Assembly: GCF_018860755.1 (NCBI RefSeq)
Contig: NZ_JAHKPW010000058.1
Span: 1-64,000, forward strand
Length of the DNA stretch: 64,000 bases
Direction: 5' to 3'
Origin: Colwellia sp. D2M02
Lineage (GTDB): Bacteria > Pseudomonadota > Gammaproteobacteria > Enterobacterales > Alteromonadaceae
This document shows positions 47,870-56,168 of this stretch, one piece after another (positions within the stretch are counted from its first letter, which is position 1; every line of letters starts with the position of its first letter). A model generated the notes under the pieces. That model did not search any database. It saw only the letters and a list, made by a program, of their open reading frames with translations, and was not told the DNA's origin. The position numbers were made by a program, and so were the translations under genes.

Positions 47870-48153
47870 TCGTTTATAGTGACTTTACATTGACGCCTCT
47901 ATATTACCTTTCTCTTAATCTATTAAATTAACTTAATTATAAAAAAAAACTCATAAAAAAGTGGCGCTGGTCGATATAGGACTATAATAACTATTGGAAC
48001 ATATATAGTTACGCTTCACAGCTTAAGCTTAGCTAGATTTGTAAACCCCTATTTAAACGTAAAAATAAAAAGCTAATACACAAGGAACATGGTAATTAGT
48101 TGTTCTTTTTATTAGGAATATTATACTCATCTGTACACTAAGGTTGCCACTAT

Positions 48154-50013
48154 ATGCTTATTAAACATAAACTTATCGCAAATTCCGTTATTTTGGTTTG
48201 TGCGCTAACGCTCATGTTGCTGTTATTAACTTACGCCAGTAATGGCTTACAAAAAGACATTAACATTGCCGAAAATATTGGTAGAGTCAGTGCCTCAGTA
48301 CTCGAGCTTAGAGCTAATGGTAATGACTTTATTAATCATAAAGATGTTGCTTATGCGGAATTGTTTACCAAACGTATTGAAAGGCTAAATACAGAAGTTG
48401 CTAAACTTGATGGTGACTTCACTTCAATAGGCTTAGTATTGCCTGAAATTAAAACATTGCGTAAAGAGTTGGATGAGTATGTTGCAGCATTTGAAAAAGT
48501 TGTGGATATGCAAAAGCGCATAGGTTTAGACCCCAAAGATGGTTTGTATGGCAAACTTAGAGCGGCAGTACACAACATTGAATCATTGCTTGGTGATGAT
48601 AATAATTTATTGTTAAGTGGCATGTTGCAGCTTAGACGTAATGAAAAAGACTTTATGTTACGCCTTGATGAAAAATATGTTGGTAGGTTAAATAATAATG
48701 TAGCTGTTTTAGCTAGCAATATTCAACAGAGTGGCTTTTCATCAGGCAAAAAGCAACAACTTAATACCCTATTAACAAACTATAAAAATGCTTTTGGCGA
48801 TTTAGCTGAATTACAAAAAAGCCTCGGTTACCATAAAGAAATGGGGCTTTTGGCTGAAATGACTGAAAGTGTCAATCAAGTTAATGCAACATTGCCAGTG
48901 TTAATGAAAAAGAGCGATGAAATTGTTGCTGATGACGTTAAATTTATTAACCTATTAGCTTACAGCCTATTTTTAGTTGTATTAGTTATAGCGTTAGTTT
49001 TTGCTTGGTTAGTAGGGAAAAGTATTTTAGAGCGCATTAGTACGCTACAACATACGATGAGCGATATTGCCAAAACGAATAACCTAGGTATTGAAGTAGA
49101 CGTTAGAGGTAATGACGAGCTATCGGATATGGCGACGGTATTTAATCAAATGCTTAATAGCTTTAGAACACTTATTCTGCAAGTTAATGAGTCAGTTACT
49201 ACCTTAAATGCAGCAACAGATAGCTTAACGAATAATATTTTTAATGCCAACTCGGGCGTTGAAACCCAAATGCAACAAACTGATTTAGTGGCAACTGCGG
49301 TCACTGAAATGGTTGCTACGGTTGACGAAATTGCAACGAATACCCGAGAAGCCGCATATAAAGCAGAGCTTACTAACAGTAATGCTGAAAAAGGTAAAAT
49401 AGGTGTTGAGCAAACTATTAATCAAATAGGGCAATTATCAGAGAAATTAATGGACTCTGAAAATGTTGTGAAAGAGTTAGAGAAAGAAAGCGTTACCATT
49501 GCTTCTGTATTAGGTGTTATTCGCGGTATTGCAGAGCAAACTAACTTACTGGCACTTAATGCCGCAATAGAAGCCGCTAGAGCTGGTGAGCAAGGGCGTG
49601 GTTTTGCGGTAGTTGCTGATGAAGTAAGAACCTTAGCTAGTAGAACTCAAGACTCAACACAAGAAATAGAAACCATTATTAACCTTTTACAAAAAAGAAC
49701 TCAAGAGATTGTGGTGTTAATGGCGCAGTGCCGTAGTCAAGGTGAAGAGAGTGCAGACCAAGCAAGCTCAGCAGGAGCTATGCTTGATGAAATAACGCAA
49801 GATGTATCACTTATTATGGATATGAACAGCGCTATTGCGATTGCGATTCAAGAGCAAAGTACGGTGGCATCTGAAGTTAATGAACATGTGGTTATGATTC
49901 GAGATGTGACGGAGCAATCTGCTGAATCAGCAAGAGAAAATGAACGCATGAGTAAAGAGTTATCAGAACAAGCAGATGTGTTAAGTAGTGAGGTCAGTCG
50001 CTTTAGTGTTTAA
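48154..50013 (+). CDS. Methyl-accepting chemotaxis protein
   Basis: A 619-residue chemoreceptor: membrane helix 10-27, a long helical periplasmic sensor (about 30-262) of the helical-bimodular kind ('[14 protein letters not shown]', '[11 protein letters not shown]'), membrane helix 264-287, HAMP (about 290-343) and a cytoplasmic signalling domain with the hairpin tip '[26 protein letters not shown]'. It senses an unknown ligand and signals to CheA. The 284-bp upstream gap contains no clear promoter that I can confirm. A strong terminator follows. The repeated LR.N..DF motif in both sensor halves supports the HBM assignment. Confidence 0.92.
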   Translation: MLIKHKLIANSVILVCALTLMLLLLTYASNGLQKDINIAENIGRVSASVLELRANGNDFINHKDVAYAELFTKRIERLNTEVAKLDGDFTSIGLVLPEIKTLRKELDEYVAAFEKVVDMQKRIGLDPKDGLYGKLRAAVHNIESLLGDDNNLLLSGMLQLRRNEKDFMLRLDEKYVGRLNNNVAVLASNIQQSGFSSGKKQQLNTLLTNYKNAFGDLAELQKSLGYHKEMGLLAEMTESVNQVNATLPVLMKKSDEIVADDVKFINLLAYSLFLVVLVIALVFAWLVGKSILERISTLQHTMSDIAKTNNLGIEVDVRGNDELSDMATVFNQMLNSFRTLILQVNESVTTLNAATDSLTNNIFNANSGVETQMQQTDLVATAVTEMVATVDEIATNTREAAYKAELTNSNAEKGKIGVEQTINQIGQLSEKLMDSENVVKELEKESVTIASVLGVIRGIAEQTNLLALNAAIEAARAGEQGRGFAVVADEVRTLASRTQDSTQEIETIINLLQKRTQEIVVLMAQCRSQGEESADQASSAGAMLDEITQDVSLIMDMNSAIAIAIQEQSTVASEVNEHVVMIRDVTEQSAESARENERMSKELSEQADVLSSEVSRFSV

Positions 50014-50048
50014 GGCAGTTAGTGCTTAGTGATTTAATAGGTCTATAG

Positions 50049-50085
50049 AAAAAGCCAGAACGCTTGTCAGAGTTCTGGCTTTTTT
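50049..50085. terminator. Bidirectional terminator after the chemoreceptor gene
   Basis: AAAAAGCCAGAAC (50049-50061) pairs perfectly with GTTCTGGCTTTTT (50072-50084), loop of 10 nt. The A- and T-tracts serve the chemoreceptor gene on plus and the DUF971 gene on minus. Confidence 0.92.
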
Positions 50086-50126
50086 GTTTCGTATGCGATA
50101 ACAAAGTAATTTAATGCTTACCTTTA

Positions 50127-50489
50127 TTATTGAACCTGCTTGATTTCAATCATGGCCTCTCTAGAGTGGCCGCTATTAGCTAGTTGTGCTAAGTAATCTT
50201 GCCAGCGGATATCATGTTCAGTCGCTAGTTGTAATAAATACTCAGCTGAATAAATAGCGCTATGATTATCATTAAAAAGTAAGCGGTAACCATGTTTAGC
50301 CACACACTCTATTGCTGATAACTGCACTTGCTTTTTGTGGCAAATCAGCTCTTTTACACCTTTACTGTTTTTCACACTAGGTGAGCTAATACGCAAATAT
50401 TCATACGGTAACTGATAGCTACTTGAGTTATCAAAATCAATAATTAAGATCTTGTTTTCGTTGTTTAATGTAAAACGTTTTATGTTCAT
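50127..50489 (-). CDS. DUF971 / gamma-butyrobetaine hydroxylase-like N-terminal domain protein
   Basis: A 120-residue single-domain protein. 'YQLPYEYLRISSPSVKN' is the hallmark of the DUF971 (GBBH-like N) family, followed by 'GYRLLFNDNHSAIYSAEYLLQL'. The domain occurs at the N-terminus of gamma-butyrobetaine hydroxylase and alone in bacteria, and has been linked with Fe-S metabolism. It sits 50 bp downstream of hslU, where this family is often found. No catalytic residues are apparent. Confidence 0.85.
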   Translation of the reverse strand: MNIKRFTLNNENKILIIDFDNSSSYQLPYEYLRISSPSVKNSKGVKELICHKKQVQLSAIECVAKHGYRLLFNDNHSAIYSAEYLLQLATEHDIRWQDYLAQLANSGHSREAMIEIKQVQ

Positions 50490-50538
50490 GGTGTTTACTC
50501 AAGTAGCGCTGGTTATTATCTTTATCGTTCAGTGATAA

Positions 50539-51867
50539 CTAAAGGATGAAGCGGCTTAGGTCTTCATCTTTAATTACGTCACTTAAGATATTATTAACGT
50601 AACTTTTATCTATATTAATCGTTTCACCACTGCGCTGATCAGCGTTAAATGATAAGTCTTCAACCAGACGCTCCATCATAGTATGTAAACGGCGGGCACC
50701 AATGTTTTCAGTACTTTCGTTAACTTGCCATGCTGCATTGGCAATGGCTTGAATACCATCGTCACTAAATTCAACGTTTACACCTTCAGTTGCCAATAGC
50801 GCACTATATTGTTCGGTTAATGAGGCAAAAGGTTCTGTTAAAATACGCACAAAGTCATTAGCACTTAACGCTTGTAGTTCAACTCTAATAGGTAAGCGAC
50901 CTTGTAACTCAGGAATTAAGTCAGAAGGTTTTGCCATTTGAAACGCGCCAGAAGCAATAAACAAAATATGGTCAGTTTTAATCATGCCGTGCTTAGTGCT
51001 CACGGTTGAGCCTTCAACTAATGGTAATAAGTCACGTTGTACCCCTTCACGAGAAACATCAGGGCCAGAGCTGTCACCACGCTTACAAATTTTGTCTATT
51101 TCATCAATGAAAACAATACCATTTTGCTCTACAGCATCAATCGCTTTTTGTTTAATATCATCTTGATTAACAATTTTAGCGGCTTCTTCTTCTTGAAGTG
51201 CTTTAAATGCATCTTTAATTTTTAATTTACGCTTTTTAGTTTTTTCGCTCGACATGTTTTGAAACATGCTTTGTAGCTGAGAAGTCATGTCTTCCATACC
51301 TGGAGGAGCCATGATTTCAACGCCAACTTGTGGGGCGGCTAAGTCGAGTTCGATTTCTTTATCATCGAGCTTTCCTTCGCGTAATTTTTTACGGAATATT
51401 TGACGCGTGTTGGTATTTTCGCTGGTTTCATCGTTACCAAAATTATCACGTGCAGGTGGTAGTAAAACGTCGAGAATACGCTCTTCAGCAGCTTCTTCTG
51501 CTAAATGCTTAACACGTTCCATTTCGTCTTCTTTCACCATTTTGATTGCCATATCCGCAAGATCACGAATAATGGTTTCGACTTCTTTACCCACATAGCC
51601 TACTTCGGTAAATTTAGTCGCTTCAACTTTAATAAAAGGTGCGCGCGCTAATTTAGCTAAACGACGAGCAATTTCAGTTTTACCAACACCTGTTGGGCCA
51701 ATCATTAAAATATTTTTAGGCGTTACTTCAGTGCGTAAATCGGTATTTAATTGCATACGTCGCCAGCGGTTACGCAGTGCAATAGCAACAGCGCGTTTGG
51801 CGTCGCTTTGGCCAACAATATGGCTATCTAATTCATGAACAATTTCGCGGGGAGTCATATTTGACAT
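50539..51867 (-). CDS. hslU: ATP-dependent protease ATPase subunit HslU
   Basis: A 442-residue AAA+ unfoldase. Walker A '[15 protein letters not shown]', Walker B '[12 protein letters not shown]', the pore loop '[10 protein letters not shown]', and the HslV-docking C-terminus 'DLSRFIL'. The I-domain (about 110-240) is present. With HslV it forms the heat-shock protease. It is downstream of hslV by 99 bp on the same strand. Length is standard. Confidence 0.97.
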   Translation of the reverse strand: MSNMTPREIVHELDSHIVGQSDAKRAVAIALRNRWRRMQLNTDLRTEVTPKNILMIGPTGVGKTEIARRLAKLARAPFIKVEATKFTEVGYVGKEVETIIRDLADMAIKMVKEDEMERVKHLAEEAAEERILDVLLPPARDNFGNDETSENTNTRQIFRKKLREGKLDDKEIELDLAAPQVGVEIMAPPGMEDMTSQLQSMFQNMSSEKTKKRKLKIKDAFKALQEEEAAKIVNQDDIKQKAIDAVEQNGIVFIDEIDKICKRGDSSGPDVSREGVQRDLLPLVEGSTVSTKHGMIKTDHILFIASGAFQMAKPSDLIPELQGRLPIRVELQALSANDFVRILTEPFASLTEQYSALLATEGVNVEFSDDGIQAIANAAWQVNESTENIGARRLHTMMERLVEDLSFNADQRSGETINIDKSYVNNILSDVIKDEDLSRFIL

Positions 51868-51966
51868 AGTATTTTCCTCGGTATTGCCTAATAAATAACT
51901 TAGGCAATCATCATTAGGTCTATTTTATAGGGGATTGCACACAGTCTGATGAGCAGACTATATTAC

Positions 51967-52485
51967 TTATAATTCATCAATTACGTGAGTTTGGTTTGTG
52001 AAAACACAAATATCACCCGCAATTTTTAGCGATTTTTCTACAATTTCTTTCGCGCTTAAATCGGTGTTTTCTAATAAAGCGGTTGCGGCTGATTGCGCAA
52101 AATTACCACCGCTACCAATGGCGATTAAATCATGCTCTGGCTGAACAACATCACCGTTACCGGTAATAATTAAAGAGGCTGTTTCGTCGGCAACTGCGAG
52201 CAACGCTTCAAGTTTTCGTAAGGCGCGATCGCTGCGCCAGTCTTTGGCAAGTTCTACAGCAGCTTTGGTGAGGTGACCTTGATGTTGTTCTAATTTACTT
52301 TCAAAACGCTCAAATAAGGTAAAAGCATCAGCAGTACCACCAGCAAAGCCAGCCAGTACTTTACCGTTATATAAACGGCGAACTTTACGGGCGTTGCCCT
52401 TCATTACAGTATTGCCTAGTGATACTTGGCCATCGCCACCAATAACAACCTTGCCATTGCGTCTTACGGAAACAATAGTAGTCAT
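51967..52485 (-). CDS. hslV: ATP-dependent protease proteolytic subunit HslV
   Basis: A 172-residue proteasome-like protease. After removal of Met1 the nucleophile is Thr2 ('[19 protein letters not shown]'); the catalytic lysine is in '[10 protein letters not shown]'. '[17 protein letters not shown]' and '[13 protein letters not shown]' are conserved. It forms a double hexameric ring capped by HslU. Gene order ftsN-hslV-hslU is as in E. coli. Confidence 0.97.
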   Translation of the reverse strand: MTTIVSVRRNGKVVIGGDGQVSLGNTVMKGNARKVRRLYNGKVLAGFAGGTADAFTLFERFESKLEQHQGHLTKAAVELAKDWRSDRALRKLEALLAVADETASLIITGNGDVVQPEHDLIAIGSGGNFAQSAATALLENTDLSAKEIVEKSLKIAGDICVFTNQTHVIDEL

Positions 52486-52573
52486 ATAAACCTCGAAAAT
52501 TAACAGAATGCTTGAATGTTAATTAAGTTGGGGGTTATCTGCTTTTTTCAAGGAGCAAGCGTAATTATTTCAA

Positions 52574-53146
52574 TTAACGCCATAACCAAATTTGACAATG
52601 GTTAATGTTATTACGTCTGAGGTTGTGCTTGTCTTTTTCAGCCAAGCGCTTACGTTGATAAGGCCCAAGAAACACTTTATACCAAGTGCCATTGGTGCCA
52701 TCTACTTTTTGAATGGTAGATTCAAGCCCTGCAAAAGCAATATTGGCTTTAAGTACTTCAGCCTGCTTTTGAGTTCTAAACGAGCCACACTGCATTTTGT
52801 AAGGGCCTTTTTCTTTGACTTCGTATTGGCCCACTTCAACTTCTTTTTGCTCTAAGCCTTTAACGTAACTCCACTTTTCTTTTGGTGGCTCTGGTAGTGT
52901 TTTGGCTTCGTTTTCGGGGGCTGTTTGAGGCTTTTCAGTCACAGGTACTTTGGTGCTTGGTGCTGTTTTTAACGCCCATAAGCCGTAACCAAATGCGCCA
53001 ATACATAATAAGGTAACTAATATGATTACTTTACTTTTAAGAGGTAGTGTCGCTTTTGCTGGAGCACTATTTTTTTTAGCTTTAGCTGAGCCTTTAGGGC
53101 TTTTCTTTTTTGTTGGTTTACGGGAAATATAATCTTGATTTGGCAT
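52574..53146 (-). CDS. ftsN: SPOR-domain cell-division protein (FtsN-like)
   Basis: A 190-residue bitopic protein: basic cytoplasmic N-terminus (about 1-33), membrane helix (about 36-56), proline-rich periplasmic linker and a C-terminal SPOR domain (about 112-190; 'MQCGSFRTQKQAEVLKANIA', 'WYKVFLGPYQ'). SPOR domains bind denuded glycan at the septum. It lies between priA and hslV, the place of ftsN, but it is shorter than E. coli FtsN (319 residues) and I cannot be sure of the essential periplasmic helices. The symbol rests mainly on position and the domain. Confidence 0.82.
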   Translation of the reverse strand: MPNQDYISRKPTKKKSPKGSAKAKKNSAPAKATLPLKSKVIILVTLLCIGAFGYGLWALKTAPSTKVPVTEKPQTAPENEAKTLPEPPKEKWSYVKGLEQKEVEVGQYEVKEKGPYKMQCGSFRTQKQAEVLKANIAFAGLESTIQKVDGTNGTWYKVFLGPYQRKRLAEKDKHNLRRNNINHCQIWLWR

Positions 53147-53282
53147 GAAGGCTTAACATAGTTAACACAAAGTAATTGTCGGTATTCTAACTGACAATAA
53201 GGTAAAAATCAGCCAATGTATTCACAAATATGATCAATAATGTTTCTCACCATGAGCTGATTTTATTTAATGACTTAATAAA

Positions 53283-55499
53283 CTACCAATTAAGATCAAT
53301 TGGGTCGACATCTAAGCTCCAGCGTACTTTATTAAGCCATTCACTTTGTGGTATTTGCATCAGTAATTGTTGAATAGCGCCGTGAAGGTGTTTTCTGGTT
53401 TTGGCTTGAATAATCAAATGATAGCGAAATTTTCCTGCCTTTTTCTCCATTGCCGCAGGTACGGGTCCTGCAAACTCACAGCTTACTAAAGGCTGCATAG
53501 TTAACCCTCGTAAGAACTTTTCAGGATAAGAAGGGTAGTTTGCTTCAGCCCGTATTAATGCTTGGTAGCTAAATGGTGGTAATAAGGCCTGCTTTCGCTC
53601 GGTTAATGCTTGGTGAGCAAAGTGATGATAGCCATTGTGTACTAAATCTTGTAACAATGGATGATCAACAAAGTTAGTTTGTACTAATACCTTGCCGGGT
53701 TTACTCGCTCGACCAGCACGCCCGGCTACCTGAATTAATAATTGAGCCATTTGTTCACTGGCTCTAAAATCAAAACTAAATAATGCACCGTCAACATCAA
53801 GCACCGCAACTAAAGTAACATCAGGAAAGTGGTGCCCTTTAGCTAACATTTGCGTACCGACTAATAATTGATGTTTTTTATCGCTAACTTCTTGTAGTAA
53901 CTTCGCCAACTCGCCTTTTTTCCGCGTACTGTCTCTGTCTATTCGAACAATACTGGCATCAGGAAATAATTCATCAAGTCGATTTTCTAACTGCTCGGTT
54001 CCTTGCCCTAAAGGCACAATACGTACGCTGCCACAAGATGGACATTGTGGTGGAATACGCTTTTGGCTGCCGCAATGGTGACAAATAAGTAATTGCTGCT
54101 TTTGATGTAAGGTATAAGGTTTATCGCAGCGCTGGCAGTCTGCAATCCAGTGGCATTCTTTACAGTTAATTGCCGGAGCATAGCCGCGGCGGTTTAAAAA
54201 GAGTAGTACTTGTTCACCACGGCTCAGTGTTTGTGTTATTTCATGTTTTAACGTACCAGATAAACCAAACTCGACTTGTTGATGATTCATGTCAATAAGC
54301 GCAATTTTAGCTTTACTGCTGTTACCTGCGCGCTTTAATAATTGATGGTAGTTATATTTACCTGACAACGCATTTTGCAAGGTTTCAAAGCTCGGAGTTG
54401 CGCTACCAAGCACAATAGGGATATTAAGCTGTCGAGCACGTAAAATGGCCATGTCACGACCATGATACCTAAAGCTGTCTTGTTGTTTTAATGATGAGTC
54501 GTGCTCTTCATCAACAATAATTAAGCCTAAATTATGCAGAGGACTAAAAATAGCCGATCGGGTACCTATAATAATGGCAGCGTTACCTTGCTGTGCTGTT
54601 AACCAAGTATTTAAACGTTCGGTATCATTAAGGCCTGAGTGATGTAGTGCAACAGGTACATTAAAGCGTTGCTCAAAGCGACTCAATGTTTGCGGGGTTA
54701 ACCCAATTTCAGGCACAATCACTAGTACTTGCTGGCTTTGAGCTAGTACGGTTTCCATGGCCTGTAAGTAAACTTCAGTTTTTCCGCTACCAGTAACACC
54801 ATCAACTAAATGACATGAAAAACTATTAAGGGATTGTTCAATTGCTGTGACAATAATGGCTTGTTCGGTTGATAGCTGTAATTTGTCTTGTTGATTTAAA
54901 AAACTGTCTTGCCAAGTAAAAGCTTGAGTGGTTTGCTCTACTTCTTCAATTAATGCTTTGGTATGTAAAGCGTTAAGTTGTGCTTTGTTATAGCCTAAAG
55001 TGCGTAACTCAGCCCAGCTGATGCCACTATGTTGTTTAATGATTTGATAAAGGTTGAACTGTTTAATGGCTTTGCTTTTGAGTTTATTGATGGTGTCATT
55101 CGTATTATCAGCATCTTCAAAGTCACTTGTTTGCCAAACCATAGGCGGAGTTAGCGTTACTTTTTCTATTTTTCTTAATAACACAGGTAGCGCTTGTTGA
55201 AAAACATCACCAACAGGGTGGTGATAGTAATGCGCACAAAGCTGTAAGTAATCAACTAGAGATTGACTCAAATGAAAGCTGTCGTTTAATCGACTCTCAA
55301 TGTTTTTTAGTTTTTTTTCATCAACATCGCTATGAGCGTCAGTTCCCATAACAATACCAATAACTTTTCGTGCACCAAAAGGTACCACTACTCGTTCGCC
55401 AACTACTATGGCTGGGCTTTGAAGCTGCTCAGGTACTAAGTACGTAAATAGCTGGCGCATTGGCACCGGAATAGCGACTTGAATGTAATGGTTAGACAC
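53283..55499 (-). CDS. priA: Primosomal protein N' (PriA helicase)
   Basis: Replication-restart helicase. Walker A 'GVTGSGKTEVYL', DEEH box 'LIIVDEEHDSS', the zinc-binding cysteines 'CKECHWIADCQRCDKPYT' and 'CHHCGSQ...CPSCGS', and motifs V/VI 'QVAGRAGRA'. I start at GTG 55499 (738 residues; E. coli has 732), where 'VSNHYIQVAIPVPMRQLF' matches the conserved N-terminus. The frame is open to 55574 but those 25 residues are unlike the family. It restarts collapsed forks by loading DnaB through PriB/DnaT. Confidence 0.94.
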   Translation of the reverse strand: MSNHYIQVAIPVPMRQLFTYLVPEQLQSPAIVVGERVVVPFGARKVIGIVMGTDAHSDVDEKKLKNIESRLNDSFHLSQSLVDYLQLCAHYYHHPVGDVFQQALPVLLRKIEKVTLTPPMVWQTSDFEDADNTNDTINKLKSKAIKQFNLYQIIKQHSGISWAELRTLGYNKAQLNALHTKALIEEVEQTTQAFTWQDSFLNQQDKLQLSTEQAIIVTAIEQSLNSFSCHLVDGVTGSGKTEVYLQAMETVLAQSQQVLVIVPEIGLTPQTLSRFEQRFNVPVALHHSGLNDTERLNTWLTAQQGNAAIIIGTRSAIFSPLHNLGLIIVDEEHDSSLKQQDSFRYHGRDMAILRARQLNIPIVLGSATPSFETLQNALSGKYNYHQLLKRAGNSSKAKIALIDMNHQQVEFGLSGTLKHEITQTLSRGEQVLLFLNRRGYAPAINCKECHWIADCQRCDKPYTLHQKQQLLICHHCGSQKRIPPQCPSCGSVRIVPLGQGTEQLENRLDELFPDASIVRIDRDSTRKKGELAKLLQEVSDKKHQLLVGTQMLAKGHHFPDVTLVAVLDVDGALFSFDFRASEQMAQLLIQVAGRAGRASKPGKVLVQTNFVDHPLLQDLVHNGYHHFAHQALTERKQALLPPFSYQALIRAEANYPSYPEKFLRGLTMQPLVSCEFAGPVPAAMEKKAGKFRYHLIIQAKTRKHLHGAIQQLLMQIPQSEWLNKVRWSLDVDPIDLNW

Positions 55500-55578
55500 G
55501 AATATTATTTTACCTAATGTAAACTTAGTAATATTCTGCCCGTTGAAATAATGCCTGCCAAGTAACATTGGCATTTAA

Positions 55579-55725
55579 ATGAAAAATAGCCGCGACATTG
55601 TATTTTTTATCAGCATTATTGTTATTTTTGTTGCAGTTGTTTTGGCGATGATTTATCATTCGGCCCCATTAATTTTTAACTACGTATGGTGCTTGGCGTT
55701 TTGCTTTATTCTTACTAAAAGATGA
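55579..55725 (+). CDS. Possible 48-residue small membrane protein
   Basis: An open frame of 48 codons from ATG 55579 between priA and rpmE. It would encode a short polar start (MKNSRD), a strongly hydrophobic helix (about 8-25, 'VFFISIIVIFVAVVLAM') and a second hydrophobic part ending in TKR. No ribosome-binding site is clear and the T-rich composition could be chance. I include it as a candidate only; conservation would decide. Confidence 0.25.
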   Translation: MKNSRDIVFFISIIVIFVAVVLAMIYHSAPLIFNYVWCLAFCFILTKR

Positions 55726-55781
55726 AGTCTTAATGGCGAAGTGGCGATGCGCCCAAATTCTCAAATGAGATAGAGGTCCCC

Positions 55782-55994
55782 ATGAAAGAAGGTATTCACC
55801 CAACTTACGCTGAAATAAAAGCGAATTGTTCTTGTGGTAATGTTGTAGTAACTCGTTCAACTTTAGGTAAAGATATTCACCTAGACGTATGTTCTGCATG
55901 TCACCCATTTTACACTGGTAAGCAGAAAGCTGCTGAGTCTGGTGGTCGTGTTGATAAATTCAACAAACGTTTCGCTGTATTGGGTAAGAAGTAA
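55782..55994 (+). CDS. rpmE: 50S ribosomal protein L31
   Basis: A 70-residue zinc-binding (C+) L31: zinc ligands in 'NCSCGNV' and '[15 protein letters not shown]', and the end '[17 protein letters not shown]'. The C+ form is used when zinc is ample. It is divergent from priA, as in E. coli. A strong terminator follows 22 bp after the stop. AT-rich leader upstream. Confidence 0.97.
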   Translation: MKEGIHPTYAEIKANCSCGNVVVTRSTLGKDIHLDVCSACHPFYTGKQKAAESGGRVDKFNKRFAVLGKK

Positions 55995-56016
55995 TTCTTA
56001 TTTTACAGTAAACGAG

Positions 56017-56042
56017 AAAAAGCGCCTAAGGGCGCTTTTTTT
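56017..56042 (+). terminator. Rho-independent terminator of rpmE
   Basis: AAAAAGCGCC (56017-56026) pairs with GGCGCTTTTT (56031-56040), TAAG loop, and the T-run continues. Clear intrinsic terminator in the plus direction. Confidence 0.93.
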
Positions 56043-56095
56043 ATGTCTGAAAATCATGTGGTAAACCGCTACAGTGAGAGGCTAGCTAATAACAA

Positions 56096-56121
56096 AAAGC
56101 CAGTAGAAAACTACTGGCTTT
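56096..56121 (-). terminator. Rho-independent terminator of the metalloprotease gene
   Basis: Perfect 11-bp stem AAAGCCAGTAG/CTACTGGCTTT with a 4-nt loop; in the minus direction it is followed by TTGTTATT after the stem's own T-run. About 48 bp after the metalloprotease stop. Confidence 0.8.
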
Positions 56122-56168
56122 GTGTTTGGCTTGGCTAGAATAAAAAGCCTGTCTTTATTACAACAAAG

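Noticed and set aside
47950-47980. Sigma-28 flagellar promoter before the chemoreceptor gene
   Set aside because: GTCGATAT resembles the -10 element, but the -35 at the required spacing (TCATAAAA) matches poorly.
55669-55908. 79-codon minus-strand frame over rpmE
   Set aside because: It is antisense to the well-conserved L31 gene and is a shadow frame.
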